Source: Peronospora farinosa
Taxonomy: Eukaryota > Oomycota > Peronosporomycetes > Peronosporales > Peronosporaceae
Assembly (NCBI GenBank): GCA_947646735.1
Contig: CANTFK010000084.1
Span: forward strand, 1 to 64,000
DNA length: 64,000 bases
Direction of reading: 5' to 3'
Below, piece after piece: positions 1 through 10,800 of this stretch (positions within the stretch are counted from its first letter, which is position 1; each line of letters opens with the position of its first letter). A model generated the notes under the pieces. It was not told the DNA's origin, did no database searches, and worked only from the letters and a program-made list of their open reading frames with translations. The position numbers and the translations under genes are program-made.

Positions 1-1
1 T

Positions 2-1108
2 GTCGCATTTATTACTCCTTTCTTCAGCAGCATATTAGAAAGCTGTGGTTTGGTATACGTGAATAGTAAGAGGTATCAATGGTTACCTCAGTCTCCCAAT
101 TTGCCCGAGAGCACAAACCTTAAACCAGATGGATTTGTGACCCACCCTGGAATGTATCGTGTCAAGCCAAAACCGCAAGATTATGTTCATCGCCCGGATG
201 GATTTCGATTTGGAGTTGCAGAGGGAGAATTGTTCGACTGCCTCATTCTGTTCGAAAGCAAGCTTAGTATATCTAACGCTGCGTTTGGCCAAGTGGTAAA
301 ATACCTGCAAAACCTTTGCCCCGAGGCGTCAGCATACGCCATTCTGTTTGACCGCCAGTCCTTCTGGTTAATCAGTAGCTACAAGGGTTATGTTTCCAGA
401 ATCCAAGAAGCGAATTGGGTCGACGAGGGCTCGAAATCATTGTTTCAGAACTTCATTTGTGAGAACACGTCGCCATGGGTGGCCTACTTGACCAATGCCT
501 GCGAGGCATTACATGTTAATGTGATGGAAGGCGATGCATTTCTCGGCCGTGGCGCATATGGACGCGTTTTCAAGGTTACTGGGCAGGATGGAAAGATTTT
601 CGCGCTGAAAATCGTAACGGATGCAAGACGTCTTCGTCGGGAGCGACAAGCCTTATTAATGGCCGAGCGCACAGGCTTAACGATTAAACCTATTGGAGAG
701 GTTACAGCTACTATGGAAAGCGGTGCGCTATTACTGTGTCCTGTCGGGAAACCTCTACCGCGACCAACGACTGGAATGGAAGTACGAAGCCTCTTTTACA
801 TGTTATGGCAGCTTCACGCGACTAACTTGGTTCATGGAGATCCTCGTGTGCCGAATGTGATCCTCATTGAGGAGAAGACTCTCTGGATTGATCTTGTGGA
901 AGCAGAAATTGCGACACCTTTTTCGAAACGACTGGATGCTGAAATACTTACACGTTCCATTCTGAGACTCCCTCACAAGAATATGCTGAGCCTGGCGCTG
1001 GTGCAGTCGCTTAATAGCTATTATCAATGCGCTACGCAAGAAAATCTCTATCGTTTGGCTGAAGAAGTAGCATCAGCTGCAGGTTTTAGTGACCAGGTAA
1101 CGCTCTAG
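2..1108 (+). CDS. Crinkler-type protein kinase-like domain protein, 5' end outside window
   Basis: The frame is open from the window edge to the stop at 1108 (368 codons). There is no ATG near the left edge, so the start lies upstream and the gene is partial. The last about 200 residues form a kinase-like fold: a glycine-rich loop (GRGAYGRVF, near 547-570), a lysine in FALKIV, the unusual catalytic loop HGDPRVPN (near 833) and an Asp in WIDLVEAE in place of DFG. This arrangement, with the N-terminal half carrying PDGFVTHPG and an FDR-containing segment, is what I know from the C-terminal kinase-like (CRN8/D2-type) domains of oomycete Crinkler effectors and related proteins. The N-terminal translocation region (LFLAK) is not in the window, so secretion cannot be judged. 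No frame break is visible. Kinase-like fold: fairly sure. Crinkler assignment: inferred. Confidence 0.65.
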   Translation, partial: VAFITPFFSSILESCGLVYVNSKRYQWLPQSPNLPESTNLKPDGFVTHPGMYRVKPKPQDYVHRPDGFRFGVAEGELFDCLILFESKLSISNAAFGQVVKYLQNLCPEASAYAILFDRQSFWLISSYKGYVSRIQEANWVDEGSKSLFQNFICENTSPWVAYLTNACEALHVNVMEGDAFLGRGAYGRVFKVTGQDGKIFALKIVTDARRLRRERQALLMAERTGLTIKPIGEVTATMESGALLLCPVGKPLPRPTTGMEVRSLFYMLWQLHATNLVHGDPRVPNVILIEEKTLWIDLVEAEIATPFSKRLDAEILTRSILRLPHKNMLSLALVQSLNSYYQCATQENLYRLAEEVASAAGFSDQVTL

Positions 1109-2326
1109 CAGAAAGCGGAACCCTGTCGAGCCGAATGACGTCGTGGTGATGACGTTGCTGCGATGGCGCAATAAGTGATTGTGGTCAAGATCGTGAGTCA
1201 GGATAGGAAGGATCTAAAACGTTGAACAGGATTAGAGGTAGCAAAGGTTTGCGAACTAAGGACCTGAGTATATTTTTGCATCTTGCCATTTAAACATTAC
1301 TTTTAATAGTCGTAAACTTGATCCACAAATGGTACTGGCGTTCGGTAAGCACAGAGCAAGCAAGGGTTCAGCCAGTAGTAAAATAGCACACATCTACCAG
1401 TCCTTTCATTAAAAATGGCAGCGAAAAGACATTAGCACGAGGTTGAAGATCATCCTTTTAGGAACGATCGACGATCCATGTTGAAGACGTCGCAGACATT
1501 GCATTGCAACTTGCCAGAATGTGGCTCAAAGCACTAAATTTACACAGAATAATGTGGCCGTTGGCAGGCAGCAAATTCTCAAGTGAGCTCCTGACTGTTT
1601 ACTTGCAAAAAAAGCAGTGACATCAAGTAAAAGTGGTTGTTGCCTGCAGCTTCGTCGATAATACATCAACGGTTCAAGCACGGTAGTTTGTGCGTGATCG
1701 AGAAGTGTCTACTGCATTGGATAGGGTGTCCATCACAATGCTGCAGATGCCATTCGTCCTCTCATTTTTCAAGCATTTTCATTAAAGTCTTTAGAGATGC
1801 ATCCTCTCGAGCCACTTGTAACCAGATTGCAAGTCTGTGTGTCTTGTTCTTCATGGCCTTTCTAATCACTTCATCATATGTACGAGTGTACATAGCGTCC
1901 TCAATCATGGCAAGTTTTCTCACAATCCAATAATATCGTTGTACCACCTCGTTCACTGAAGTATGAGTCGGAAGAAGGGGAAGAAAAGAGGTATGTTGCT
2001 ACGTTTACATCTCCTCTCCTTAACCATCTCAACATTTTGCTCCTGAGTGCAAAAATGTGCTCTGAGTGTCGTGATTTACACGTCGCTTTCTACAGTCGTG
2101 TAACCCACGACACTTCAGCTCTTATGACGCCGCTACTTTATCCGAGCTACAGACCCAAGAGCTGGAAGTGTTACAAGTCATTTGCGATCAAGACCTGGCC
2201 ATGCAGAGCTCTACACCGCTATACGCCTACATCTTCACTATCCGATTGCTAGCTACGACGGCCAGAAGTGCTGCTGCATTTCGATTTGACACGGGCATAT
2301 AATATTAATAGCCGCCCAATATCACG
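1109..2326. other. Intergenic stretch, no supported gene
   Basis: No coding sequence in this 1.2 kb looks real. The best candidate is a minus-strand open frame of about 79 codons (1762-1998) with an amphipathic Leu/Trp pattern faintly like a WY-fold effector tail. It has no ATG, no signal peptide and no RXLR motif, so it is not called. Confidence 0.5.
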
Positions 2327-2640
2327 GTGGAAGCTAAGCACGGCTTGTATGATACGGAGACGCAGAAACTTACGCGTGGGATGGAGAAACTCGCGCTGGA
2401 GCCAATGGGGGACGCAGCCGTGTACGATCTCGTGTCTTTGCCATTGACATCATCCAAGACCATCTTAAGGACCAACACCATTTTTCGACCAAATGATGAC
2501 TCGGCAACAGGACGCGGAGGATTGGTAGTGCAGGTACGTAATCGTCTAGACCGACAGCTTTACGCTGTCAAGAAGGTCAAGCTAGACCCAGACGACAAAA
2601 CAATGAAGAAGAAGATTTGCGTGAAGTAAAGACACGGTAC
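2327..2640 (+). pseudogene. eIF2-alpha kinase (GCN2/PEK-like) N-lobe fragment
   Basis: About 100 codons read as the start of an eIF2-alpha-kinase catalytic domain: GRGG, then VVQVRNRLDRQLYAVKKVKL with the ATP-binding Lys, then DPDDKTMKKKI. Two lesions are visible. The glycine loop lacks the usual Phe-Gly after GRGG (a 6-nt gap). A 1-nt loss near 2617 puts a stop straight after the segment; in the shifted frame the text continues LREVKT, exactly as the family does. Nothing of the C-lobe follows. A stop lies five codons upstream of the first codon used. I read it as a broken fragment left by a duplication, not as a working gene. Confidence 0.6.
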
Positions 2641-2789
2641 GAATGTAGCACCTTGTAGCTGAATGAATATCAAAGTCTGTCGGAATTCGTTTCCAAAAAG
2701 ATGGTCGAAAAGTCGAATCTATCAATGACGCCTTCGGCTGAATTCTCGAATGTGAATGCATACGATCTGCTCATCCAGTTATCCAAACT

Positions 2790-3485
2790 TTGTAAGATAC
2801 GTGTTAAAGTGCCCCCTTCGATCGCACTGCAACTTTTTTCAGTGGTACTGCGCGTGATCCGCTCCCAAGGTCACGTTAAAATGTGCAACCGATCAAATTA
2901 CACGACCAAGTAACTTAATCACAACCATGTTGAGCTCGTGGGATCTCGTAGGACCGCGCTTCTGGTACCCCATGTCATCGCTGGAGCAGTCCGTGATGGA
3001 GCTCGAGCACATGAGCGACAGCATCATGCGTTCTCGATCCTTTTTTGATATGCGCCGAGACATATTTGCGGTACCAAAGTATGTTGAAGACAAGGATAAA
3101 CCGGTTGACGACGACTTCTTGTCGACCTGCCGGTGGTGTCGCACACGTACAAGCCGACATCGTTATACATGGCTCCTGAACAGGATGAAAAGGTCCTCAC
3201 GAATGAGAATTCTTCGGATAATGTCAGCTCGGACATTGACACAAGCACCGACATGGAGGTCGATGATAAAGGCAATGAACAGATAGACCAGGCAGAAGGC
3301 TCAGCATCCGAGCCAGTGAAGACATTGGAGAAGGTCGAAGGCAATTACAAGACCAAAGAGACACATTGCAATAAGAACAAACAGATCTATCATGAGTCTT
3401 GCAAGGTCAACTCCATTGCAGAGCACAAAGTTGCTCCCAAGAGCGATGCTGAGTACCGCAACTTCTCATCTTGTTTGATAATTTC
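2790..3485 (+). pseudogene. Copy 1 of the MLF-like gene, frameshifted and 3'-truncated
   Basis: From an ATG at 2927 the protein tracks the intact gene at 14,703-15,620 (MLSSWDLV.PRFWYPMSSLEQ and onward). A single T missing in the run near 3118 (DDDF then a shift) breaks the frame, and the sequence resumes in another frame at 3133 (VVSHTYKPTS) to about 3470. There the likeness stops, at the point where the intact copy enters its Ser-rich conserved C-terminal part. The similarity also covers about 130 bp upstream of the ATG, so the promoter was copied too. It sits directly after the kinase fragment at 2327-2640, which suggests that both were pasted in or are decaying together. Confidence 0.75.
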
Positions 3486-3653
3486 ACATTATGGGAAGAA
3501 CATCATAACTAAAGAGACACGTCATGCAAACTAAAACATCCTACGTCTATATGTCTGGAAAGATTGCTTCCTGTGTCGTGTCGAGCATAAATTCAAGCAG
3601 TCACTACCTTATGTCAATTTTATATGATTTGTATCGGCACGTCATTTGCAAAA

Positions 3654-4492
3654 ATGGAGAAAAAACATGAAGAAGCTTCTTGCACTGAGGCGCGTATCGA
3701 GCGGCCATCACGAGGTGTGGGATCAGCAGGTGGAGATTCGACTGGAGGAAGTGGTTCTAGTCGCAATAATGTGGTCGTGAAGGTCGGTATGGTGGGGGAT
3801 GCGCAGGTAGGCAAGACGAGTCTCATGGTCAAGTACGTCGAGGGCAAGTTTGATGAGGATTATATTCATACATTGGGCGTCAACTTTATGGAAAAGACCA
3901 TCGCTTTACGAAACACCGAGATTACATTCAGTATCTGGGATCTAGGAGGTCACCGTGAGTTTATTAGTATGCTGCCGCTCGTGTGTAATGATGCCGTGGC
4001 CATTTTGTTCATGTTTGATCTGTCCCGAAAGGCTACACTCACTAGCATTAAGGAGTGGTATCGACAAGTACGATCTATTAACAAGGTAGTATTGTATATG
4101 GATACGATTGTTGTGGATGTGGGAGGGCAATCAGTAACCGAAAGTTTTTCTTGGTGGTCTGTAGAATGCGTTCCCGTTTCTTGTGGGAATGAAATACGAC
4201 CACTTTGCCAACTTTGCCATGGAAGAGCAAGAAGATATTACAAAACAAGTACGTGGTGAAGTCATTTGTTGCAGAAAGGTTGGTGCTATTGATGAAACAT
4301 TGCTAATGTTGTGATCGGTGCTGAAAGGCTCGCAAGTTTGCCAAGGCCATGAAGGCACCGCTTATTTTTACGTCAGCGTCGCACTCCATTAATGTGCAGA
4401 AAGTGTTCAAGGTAGTGCTCAGTAAGGTGTTTGACCTCAAGTGCACGGTGCCCATCATCGATCGCGTTGGTGATCCGATCCTACAGTACTAA
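3654..4492 (+). CDS. SPG1: Spg1/Tem1-type small GTPase (septum-promoting GTPase), three exons
   Basis: Small Ras-like GTPase of the septation/mitotic-exit network, which in fungi acts at the spindle pole body with a Cdc7-type kinase. Exons are 3654-4085, 4165-4248 and 4328-4492. The two introns (4086-4164 and 4249-4327, 79 bp each) begin GT and end AG, and joining them keeps one frame of 226 codons. Motifs: P-loop GDAQVGKTS, effector region HTLGVNF, G3 WDLGGHREF, G4-like VGMKYD, G5-like TSASHS, and the diagnostic Spg1 tail SINVQKVFK...SKVFDLKCT. The N-terminus is a 50-residue polar extension. The ATG at 3654 (context AAAATGG) is preferred over an in-frame ATG at 3624. There is no C-terminal CAAX prenylation box, as usual for this family. 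Confidence 0.9.
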
Positions 4493-4883
4493 TTGCCGGT
4501 GTTATCACCATCGCCACTTCGATCAGAAGGAATCAAAAGCTTCTCGCTTTAGGGGTCGCTTGCTATCTATAAGACAATAGTTTGCTTCGTCCAATGCGTT
4601 GCATCGCTGTCATGTTTATGGTGTAAGGCGCCAACCTAGTTCCAAATGAGAGCTTATGTCTGATGTCTGACACAGACAGCAACCATAAGTTTCTCGAGTA
4701 CTTTCATCATGTCAGTCTAGAAACCGAGCGTCCATCGCAGCGATTAAATAAACTGTAATCGAGTGGGCCGTCCACTAGTGTCAATGCTGTTGATCTCAGT
4801 TGTATTTAACGGATTGGTACATATAAGTTGTTACCTTTCCTTGCGAGATATTGTCAAAACGGTTGAGGAATCCAAATGGCTCT
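4493..4883. other. Gap between convergent genes
   Basis: About 390 bp separate the stop of the Spg1 gene from the stop of the minus-strand ArgB-ArgC gene. It must hold both 3' ends. I see no open frame, repeat or structured RNA in it. Confidence 0.5.
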
Positions 4884-7034
4884 TTACTTGAAGTTGATTC
4901 CAACGTACTCGTCAATCCCAAGCGCAACGTTAATATTCTGTACTGCCTGCGTAGCTGCACCCTTGAGAAGGTTGTCAATGGTAGCAATCACCACAAGTCG
5001 ACCCGTGTCCGAGTCCAGCTGGAAGCCGCCCACAGTCACATGTGGATGATACGCATTGTCCTTCACGAGCGGGATGTCCGACGTAACCTTCACCAAAGCT
5101 TCATTCATGAAAAACTCCTGATAAAGCTCCTCAGCCTGTTTCGCTGAAGTAACGATTCCATTGTCAGCAAGCTGTGCGGACAACGTGAGATGGATACCCT
5201 GGAAGTACGGTGCGACATGAGGCATGAATCGAACAGGTGTACCAAGCTGGTGGCTAACTTCGTGCTCGTGAATGTGATTTACCGACTTGTACGCAATAAT
5301 GTTGTCGGTGAGTACTTCCAGGTCGTTGGCCTTGGAAGGGTTTGTGCCAGCACCGCTATAGCCCGAAACTCCGAACACATGTGGCGGAACGCTCTCGTTG
5401 ATCAGCTTTCCGCTCACCTCAGGTTTGCCTCCAAGTAGTGGCATCAATCCGAGCTGCGCACCAGTAGCGTAACAGCCGGGATTAGAGATATGTGTGGCAC
5501 CCTGCAGCCGCGTGCGTCCACCCGGAGCCTCCGGCAAGCCGTATGTCCACTCCGAATTGAAACGCTGGTCCGCGCTCAAGTCAATGATGATCTTATCTTT
5601 CCTGGGAAGCGCATTCAGAGCAGTGGCGTAGTCCTCGCAGTAGCCATTGGGTAACGCCACAACCCACACATCGACGCTCTCTCCAAACGGCGAGGTCGCA
5701 ATACCGTCCAGCCCAAGCTCGCAGAATTCCAGTTCAGGATCAATGTTCAGCTCCACATCCTCAACTAGCTTGGCCGGTAGCTTCGTGTGAGGGTTAAGTG
5801 GCGGGGCAGAAGCGACCTTGACAACCTTTTTCCCAGCCAGGGCTCGCGAGCTAGCACACACTAGCTCCAGCTCCGGGTGTCGACCAATTACGCGAATGAG
5901 CTCGCCGCCTACATATCCACGCGCACCAAGAAGACCAACGCGGTACTTTCCATTAGGACCACGAGGAATCGCCGACGATTTGGTACTGCTCTTTTCGCTG
6001 GCAACAGCAGGCTTTTCACCCTTAATACACGTCGTACCCGCGCTTTTTTTGCTTACAATCTCGCGCATGAGCTGTGATGCCGACGTGAGCACCACCGACG
6101 ATGTCGACGGCAGACCCTGCAAAAGCGTATTGATCTCATTAAGCTTCAAGAGTGTGCCTTGACGGCCAGTATAGTCACGGGCGGCCATGCGCTCGTAATC
6201 CTTAGTCATATTGATCGTTTTGAGTTTTGTGCCGTCGTCCTCGATCCAACCTCCCTTGGCATTGACAAAGATGGTTTTTAGTGGCTGCAAGCTGAGAGCC
6301 AGTTGGCGAGCAGCCACGTCAGCATTAATATTGAGCGTCTGACCGTTTGCACTTTCGCCAAGACATGACAGCACGGGAATTTGACCAGCGTCAATGGCCG
6401 CCTGGACAGGGTTACTGTGGATCTTGTGCACCTCACCCACAAAGCCATAGACCTCCTTGTCCTTAAAATCTGCCTGGATGACACCGTTTGTAATACCCTT
6501 AGCAGACACACCGGCCTTGTTGAGTGCAGCCACAAGCGTCGCGTTCGTATCGATAAAGATTTTCTGTGCAATGTCAAGCGTCTTTTGGTCAGTAACACGG
6601 TTCCCACCCACATACTGGGGCTCAACGCCCTGTTTGTTCAACTCATCGTTCATCTGCGGACCGGCCCCATGCACGAGGATCGGAAAAAGCCCCGTGTCCT
6701 TCATAAAGCGAAGTGATTCGATGAGCGTTTCCAGCTCATTAATGATCACCTCACCGCCAATCTTGATCACAGTTGTGTGCTTTACACCAGGCGTGCGATA
6801 CAACTCCTTGAACTCATTTAATGTGGCCTCTGGGGCTAATACCTTGGCCAAATTCAGTGCATAATCGTCACTGACCTTGGACGAGAGCGCTCGAGTCTGT
6901 AGTGTCGCGATTGAGACCTTCGTGACGATAGTTAATGAAGCGCCCATTTCATGATAAGCAGTACTGGGGATCACTGCTGCCTGTGAGCTACGCACTGCGG
7001 TGCGGGACATTTGATGGGCCACGGAACGCCACAT
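4884..7034 (-). CDS. ARG5,6: Acetylglutamate kinase / N-acetyl-gamma-glutamyl-phosphate reductase fusion, mitochondrial
   Basis: Bifunctional enzyme for steps two and three of arginine synthesis: phosphorylation of N-acetylglutamate, then NADPH reduction to the semialdehyde. It has 716 residues. Residues 1 to about 55 are rich in Ser, Thr, Arg and Ala and poor in acid, as in a mitochondrial presequence. The amino-acid kinase domain follows (about 85-335: VIKIGGEVI, LVHGAGPQMN, NRVTD). A linker of about 40 residues leads to the ArgC reductase (about 365-716) with the NADP loop GLLGARGYVGGE, the catalytic Cys at residue 521 in NPGCYATGAQ, and HEHEVSHQLG. Fungal ARG5,6 carries an extra acetyltransferase-like domain between the two enzymes; here the linker is too short for one. 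The start is the only ATG that includes the presequence. The gene is divergent from the carbamoyl-phosphate synthase gene and has no frame break. Confidence 0.93.
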   Translation of the reverse strand: MWRSVAHQMSRTAVRSSQAAVIPSTAYHEMGASLTIVTKVSIATLQTRALSSKVSDDYALNLAKVLAPEATLNEFKELYRTPGVKHTTVIKIGGEVIINELETLIESLRFMKDTGLFPILVHGAGPQMNDELNKQGVEPQYVGGNRVTDQKTLDIAQKIFIDTNATLVAALNKAGVSAKGITNGVIQADFKDKEVYGFVGEVHKIHSNPVQAAIDAGQIPVLSCLGESANGQTLNINADVAARQLALSLQPLKTIFVNAKGGWIEDDGTKLKTINMTKDYERMAARDYTGRQGTLLKLNEINTLLQGLPSTSSVVLTSASQLMREIVSKKSAGTTCIKGEKPAVASEKSSTKSSAIPRGPNGKYRVGLLGARGYVGGELIRVIGRHPELELVCASSRALAGKKVVKVASAPPLNPHTKLPAKLVEDVELNIDPELEFCELGLDGIATSPFGESVDVWVVALPNGYCEDYATALNALPRKDKIIIDLSADQRFNSEWTYGLPEAPGGRTRLQGATHISNPGCYATGAQLGLMPLLGGKPEVSGKLINESVPPHVFGVSGYSGAGTNPSKANDLEVLTDNIIAYKSVNHIHEHEVSHQLGTPVRFMPHVAPYFQGIHLTLSAQLADNGIVTSAKQAEELYQEFFMNEALVKVTSDIPLVKDNAYHPHVTVGGFQLDSDTGRLVVIATIDNLLKGAATQAVQNINVALGIDEYVGINFK

Positions 7035-7851
7035 ACTTGGGCAAGATTGTTACTACTGCGGGATTTTAGAAAATACCGGTAAAGGTTTGGTGATGTGCGT
7101 GTTAAGTGCGGTTTCAAAGGAGTGGACATTCCCAGCTCAGACTTGCGTACGTCTTATTGGCTGAAAGAAAAGTCGATAGGTGCGTGGCCGCCAGCTGCAG
7201 AGTCCCGGCACGCGTACTTTGGACCTGCTGCCCATCTCCTTATGGGAAACGGAATGAATGGCGTTGGAGCCGCCGCCTCTCAACATGATGATGCGCCACG
7301 GTCTTAAATACACAATTGAAAGGTTTCCTAGCAACTAGGAAGCTGTGCATGGTTTTGATTGACTTGCAGCTCGGGACACCAAAGATATCGCCCCGCCTTC
7401 CACGCGAACTACTAATAAACAGTCTTTCATAATAGTGCACTGCAAAAAAATAGAAACATAGTGTTTCCAAGTATATGCAAGTATCGTCAACATCAAGACA
7501 AAGATATTGCCCCATGTTGAACTTGATACGTCTTAAACATTGCATAGAACAAGAATCTTTTTTGTGTCGGCACATAAGGTTGCCTTTGACATGCGACGAG
7601 CCCGTCTTTTTTGTATTGGATTTAATCACTGTCAACTACGCTTCGCACAAAACGCACGGCGCAGGTTACTGATTCTATGCACACACGCGATCTTACTTTT
7701 CAAACAAACAGCTGCTAGTCGTCGTCCACCCTCTCTCTCAGCGATCCTTTTGCAAGTCATTTCGCAACTGGAAGCGGTCGGAACGAAGCTCTTTTTTTGC
7801 TTCATCCTCTTTTTTTCCTCGAGTTGTTGCTCATTCTCAGGAGAAAAGAAA
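7035..7851. promoter_or_regulatory. Shared upstream region of the divergent arginine genes
   Basis: These 817 bp lie between the ATGs of the ArgB-ArgC fusion (minus) and carbamoyl-phosphate synthase (plus), so they must carry both promoters. Just before the plus ATG a C/T-rich tract (7785-7825) is followed by CTCATTCT at 7830-7837. This fits the oomycete initiator consensus YTCANTYY, known from Phytophthora promoters, and would give a leader of about 15-20 nt. I see no clear initiator on the minus side and no recognisable Gcn4-like site pair. Small open frames in this stretch look accidental. Confidence 0.5.
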
Positions 7852-10800
7852 ATGCTTCGTTTGTCACATTCCATTAAACGTCGTGTGCCCTTGTACAAAG
7901 CAAGTGGTAATCGCTTTCTCGTGTCTGCACGTGACAAAGTAGATCGTCGTCACGTTCCACGTTTCGAGACACCTGCTGTGCTTGAATTTGAAGACGGATC
8001 ACGCTTCCATGGCGTCTCATTCGGTGCCAAAAAGTCTATGGCTGGTGAAATAGTTTTTACTACGGGTATGGTTGGCTACCCTGAAGCACTAACAGACCCG
8101 TCATTCAAAGGCCAGATCTTGAATATGACTTTCCCAATGATTGGCAATTATGGTGTACCTGATACAAAAGCACTGGATCAATTTGGTCTCAATAAGAACA
8201 TCGAGTCGGATCGTATCCATGCTGCTGGTATGATTGTGCAGGATTATTCGAGTCATTACAGTCATTGGAATGCTGCCCAATCACTCTCCGAGTGGCTTGA
8301 GAGTGAGGGGATTCCCGGTATTGCTGGCATTGATACCCGTGCCATTACTAAAAAAATTCGTGCACATGGAGCTATGGCTGGTCGCATTATTGTCGAAGGT
8401 AGTGCTCCACCCGAACTCGTTGATGTGAATGAAAACAATCTCGCTGCTCTTGTGTCAACAAAAGAGGTCATTACGTATGGCAAAGGCAACCCAATCAAGA
8501 TCTTGGCCGTGGACTGTGGAATCAAGTACAATATCATCCGTGAACTTGTCAAGCGCGGTGCAGAAGTCAAGCGCGTACCGTGGAACCACGATATCTCGTC
8601 TGAGATTAACTGGTACGACGGTCTCTTCATTTCTAATGGTCCAGGTGATCCGGCTATTATGAAAGAGACCACTGCACAACTTCAGAAGGCTTTGGCTCTT
8701 CAAGGCGACAATGTTAAGCCGATTTTTGGGATCTGTCTGGGTAACCAGCTGCTTAGTCTTGCAGCTGGCGCCAAGACCTATAAGCTTCCATTCGGCAACC
8801 GTGGGCAAAACCAGCCTGTGTATAACTTAAAGACCGGTCAGAGCTATATCACTGCGCAGAATCATGGTTACGCAGTGGATGGCAAGACGCTGCCTAGTGA
8901 ATGGGAAGAGCTCTTTGTGAACCTCAACGATGGCACCAATGAAGGTATCATTCACAAGTCCAGACCGTATTTCACGGCACAGTTCCACCCAGAGCACGCT
9001 GGTGGTCCCACGGATACTGAGTTCCTGTTTGACACATTCCTTGATGCCGTGCGTACGAAGGAGACAGGACCGATCCAGAGTCTAGTGCAGCGTCCAAATA
9101 TTGAGCGCCCCAAGGTGAAGAAGGTGCTGGTGCTCGGATCAGGTGGTCTGTCTATTGGCCAGGCCGGTGAGTTTGATTACTCTGGTTCGCAGGCAATTAA
9201 GGCTCTAAAGGAGGAGGACATTGAAACGATCCTGATCAACCCCAACATTGCCTCCGTGCAGACAAATATTGACCGCTCCAGCGAGGGCCAGGCTAGCAAC
9301 GTTTACTACCTGCCAGTAAACCCTGATTTCGTGGAACAGGTTATCAAGCGCGAACGCCCTGACGGTATCCTTATCTCGATGGGTGGCCAGACTGCATTGA
9401 ACTGTGGCGTGGAGCTCGAGAAGCGTGGAGTATTCGAAAAGTACGGCGTGCAGGTCCTTGGTACACAAATTGATGTAATAAACTACACGGAAGACCGTGA
9501 GCTGTTCAACGACAAGCTTGCGGAGATCAATGAGTCCATTGCTCAAAGTGAGGCTGTGGGATCAGTAGACGATGCGGTAAAGGCTGCATACAATATTGGT
9601 TTTCCGGTGATGATTCGTTCAGCGTTTGCGCTTGGCGGTCTGGGGTCAGGCATTTGTGAAGATGAGGCTCACTTGCGCCAGATGGCACAGCAGGCTTTCT
9701 CTGGTAGCCCTCAGATTCTGGTCGAGCGCTCGATGAAGGGCTGGAAGGAAGTCGAGTATGAGGTCGTACGGGATGTCGCTAACAATTGTTTGACAGTGTG
9801 CAACATGGAAAACTTCGACCCTCTGGGTATTCACACGGGTGAGTCGATTGTTATCGCGCCTTCGCAGACGTTGTCGGACCGCGAGTATCACATGCTGCGT
9901 GAGACTGCTTTGAAGGTGGTGCGACACCTTGGCATTGTTGGTGAGTGCAACATTCAGTACGCACTCAACCCCGAATCGGAGGAGTACTGCATTATCGAGG
10001 TAAACGCACGTTTGTCGCGTTCGAGTGCTCTGGCGTCAAAGGCAACAGGATATCCGCTTGCTTTCGTAGCTGCTAAGCTTGCTCTGGGCATTAACCTGCC
10101 GGACCTGAAGAACTCGGTGACCAAGAGTACAACTGCTTGCTTTGAGCCTTCGCTTGACTACTGCGTTGCCAAGATGCCGCGTTGGGATTTGGCCAAGTTT
10201 GAAAACGTCAGCACCGAGATTGGCTCGTCAATGAAGAGTGTCGGTGAGGTGATGTCAATTGCTCGCACTTTTGAGGAAGCAATTCAGAAGGCGTTGCGTA
10301 TGGTAGAACCTTCCAATGAAGGCTTTGAGCCACGTTACGACGAGTTATCACACGAGGAGCTTGTTAAGGCTTTGGGCAAGCCTACAGACCGTCGTATTTA
10401 CCAAATCGCGCAGACATTAAAGACTGGTCAGCTGTCCATTGAGCAGGTGCACGAAATCACCAAGATTGACACTTGGTTCCTAAGCCGTCTGCAAGCCATT
10501 TGCGACTGTGATGTGAATCTTACTGGCAAGAAGCTGAACGATCTGAGCGGTTCCGAGATTGCTGAGGCGAAGAAGCTCGGTTTTTCGGACCGTCAGCTTG
10601 CTCGCATGTTCAGCTGCACTGACGATGAGGTGCGTGCTAAGCGAAAGGAGCTTGGTATCGTACCAGCGGTGAAGCAGATCGACACGCTTGCTGCAGAGTA
10701 TCCGGCTCAGACCAACTACCTGTACATGACGTACAATGGTACGGAACACGACGTGCCTGCACAGGACCCGAACGACGGCGTGATGGTGCTGGGCAGCGGC

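Noticed and set aside
1762..1998. Possible RXLR effector C-terminal domain on the minus strand
   Set aside because: No ATG, signal peptide or RXLR-EER, and the WY spacing is not convincing.
7035..7851. Upstream extension of the carbamoyl-phosphate synthase frame to 7540
   Set aside because: There is no ATG in good context before 7852, and the text is not protein-like; the initiator-like site at 7830 supports a start at 7852.
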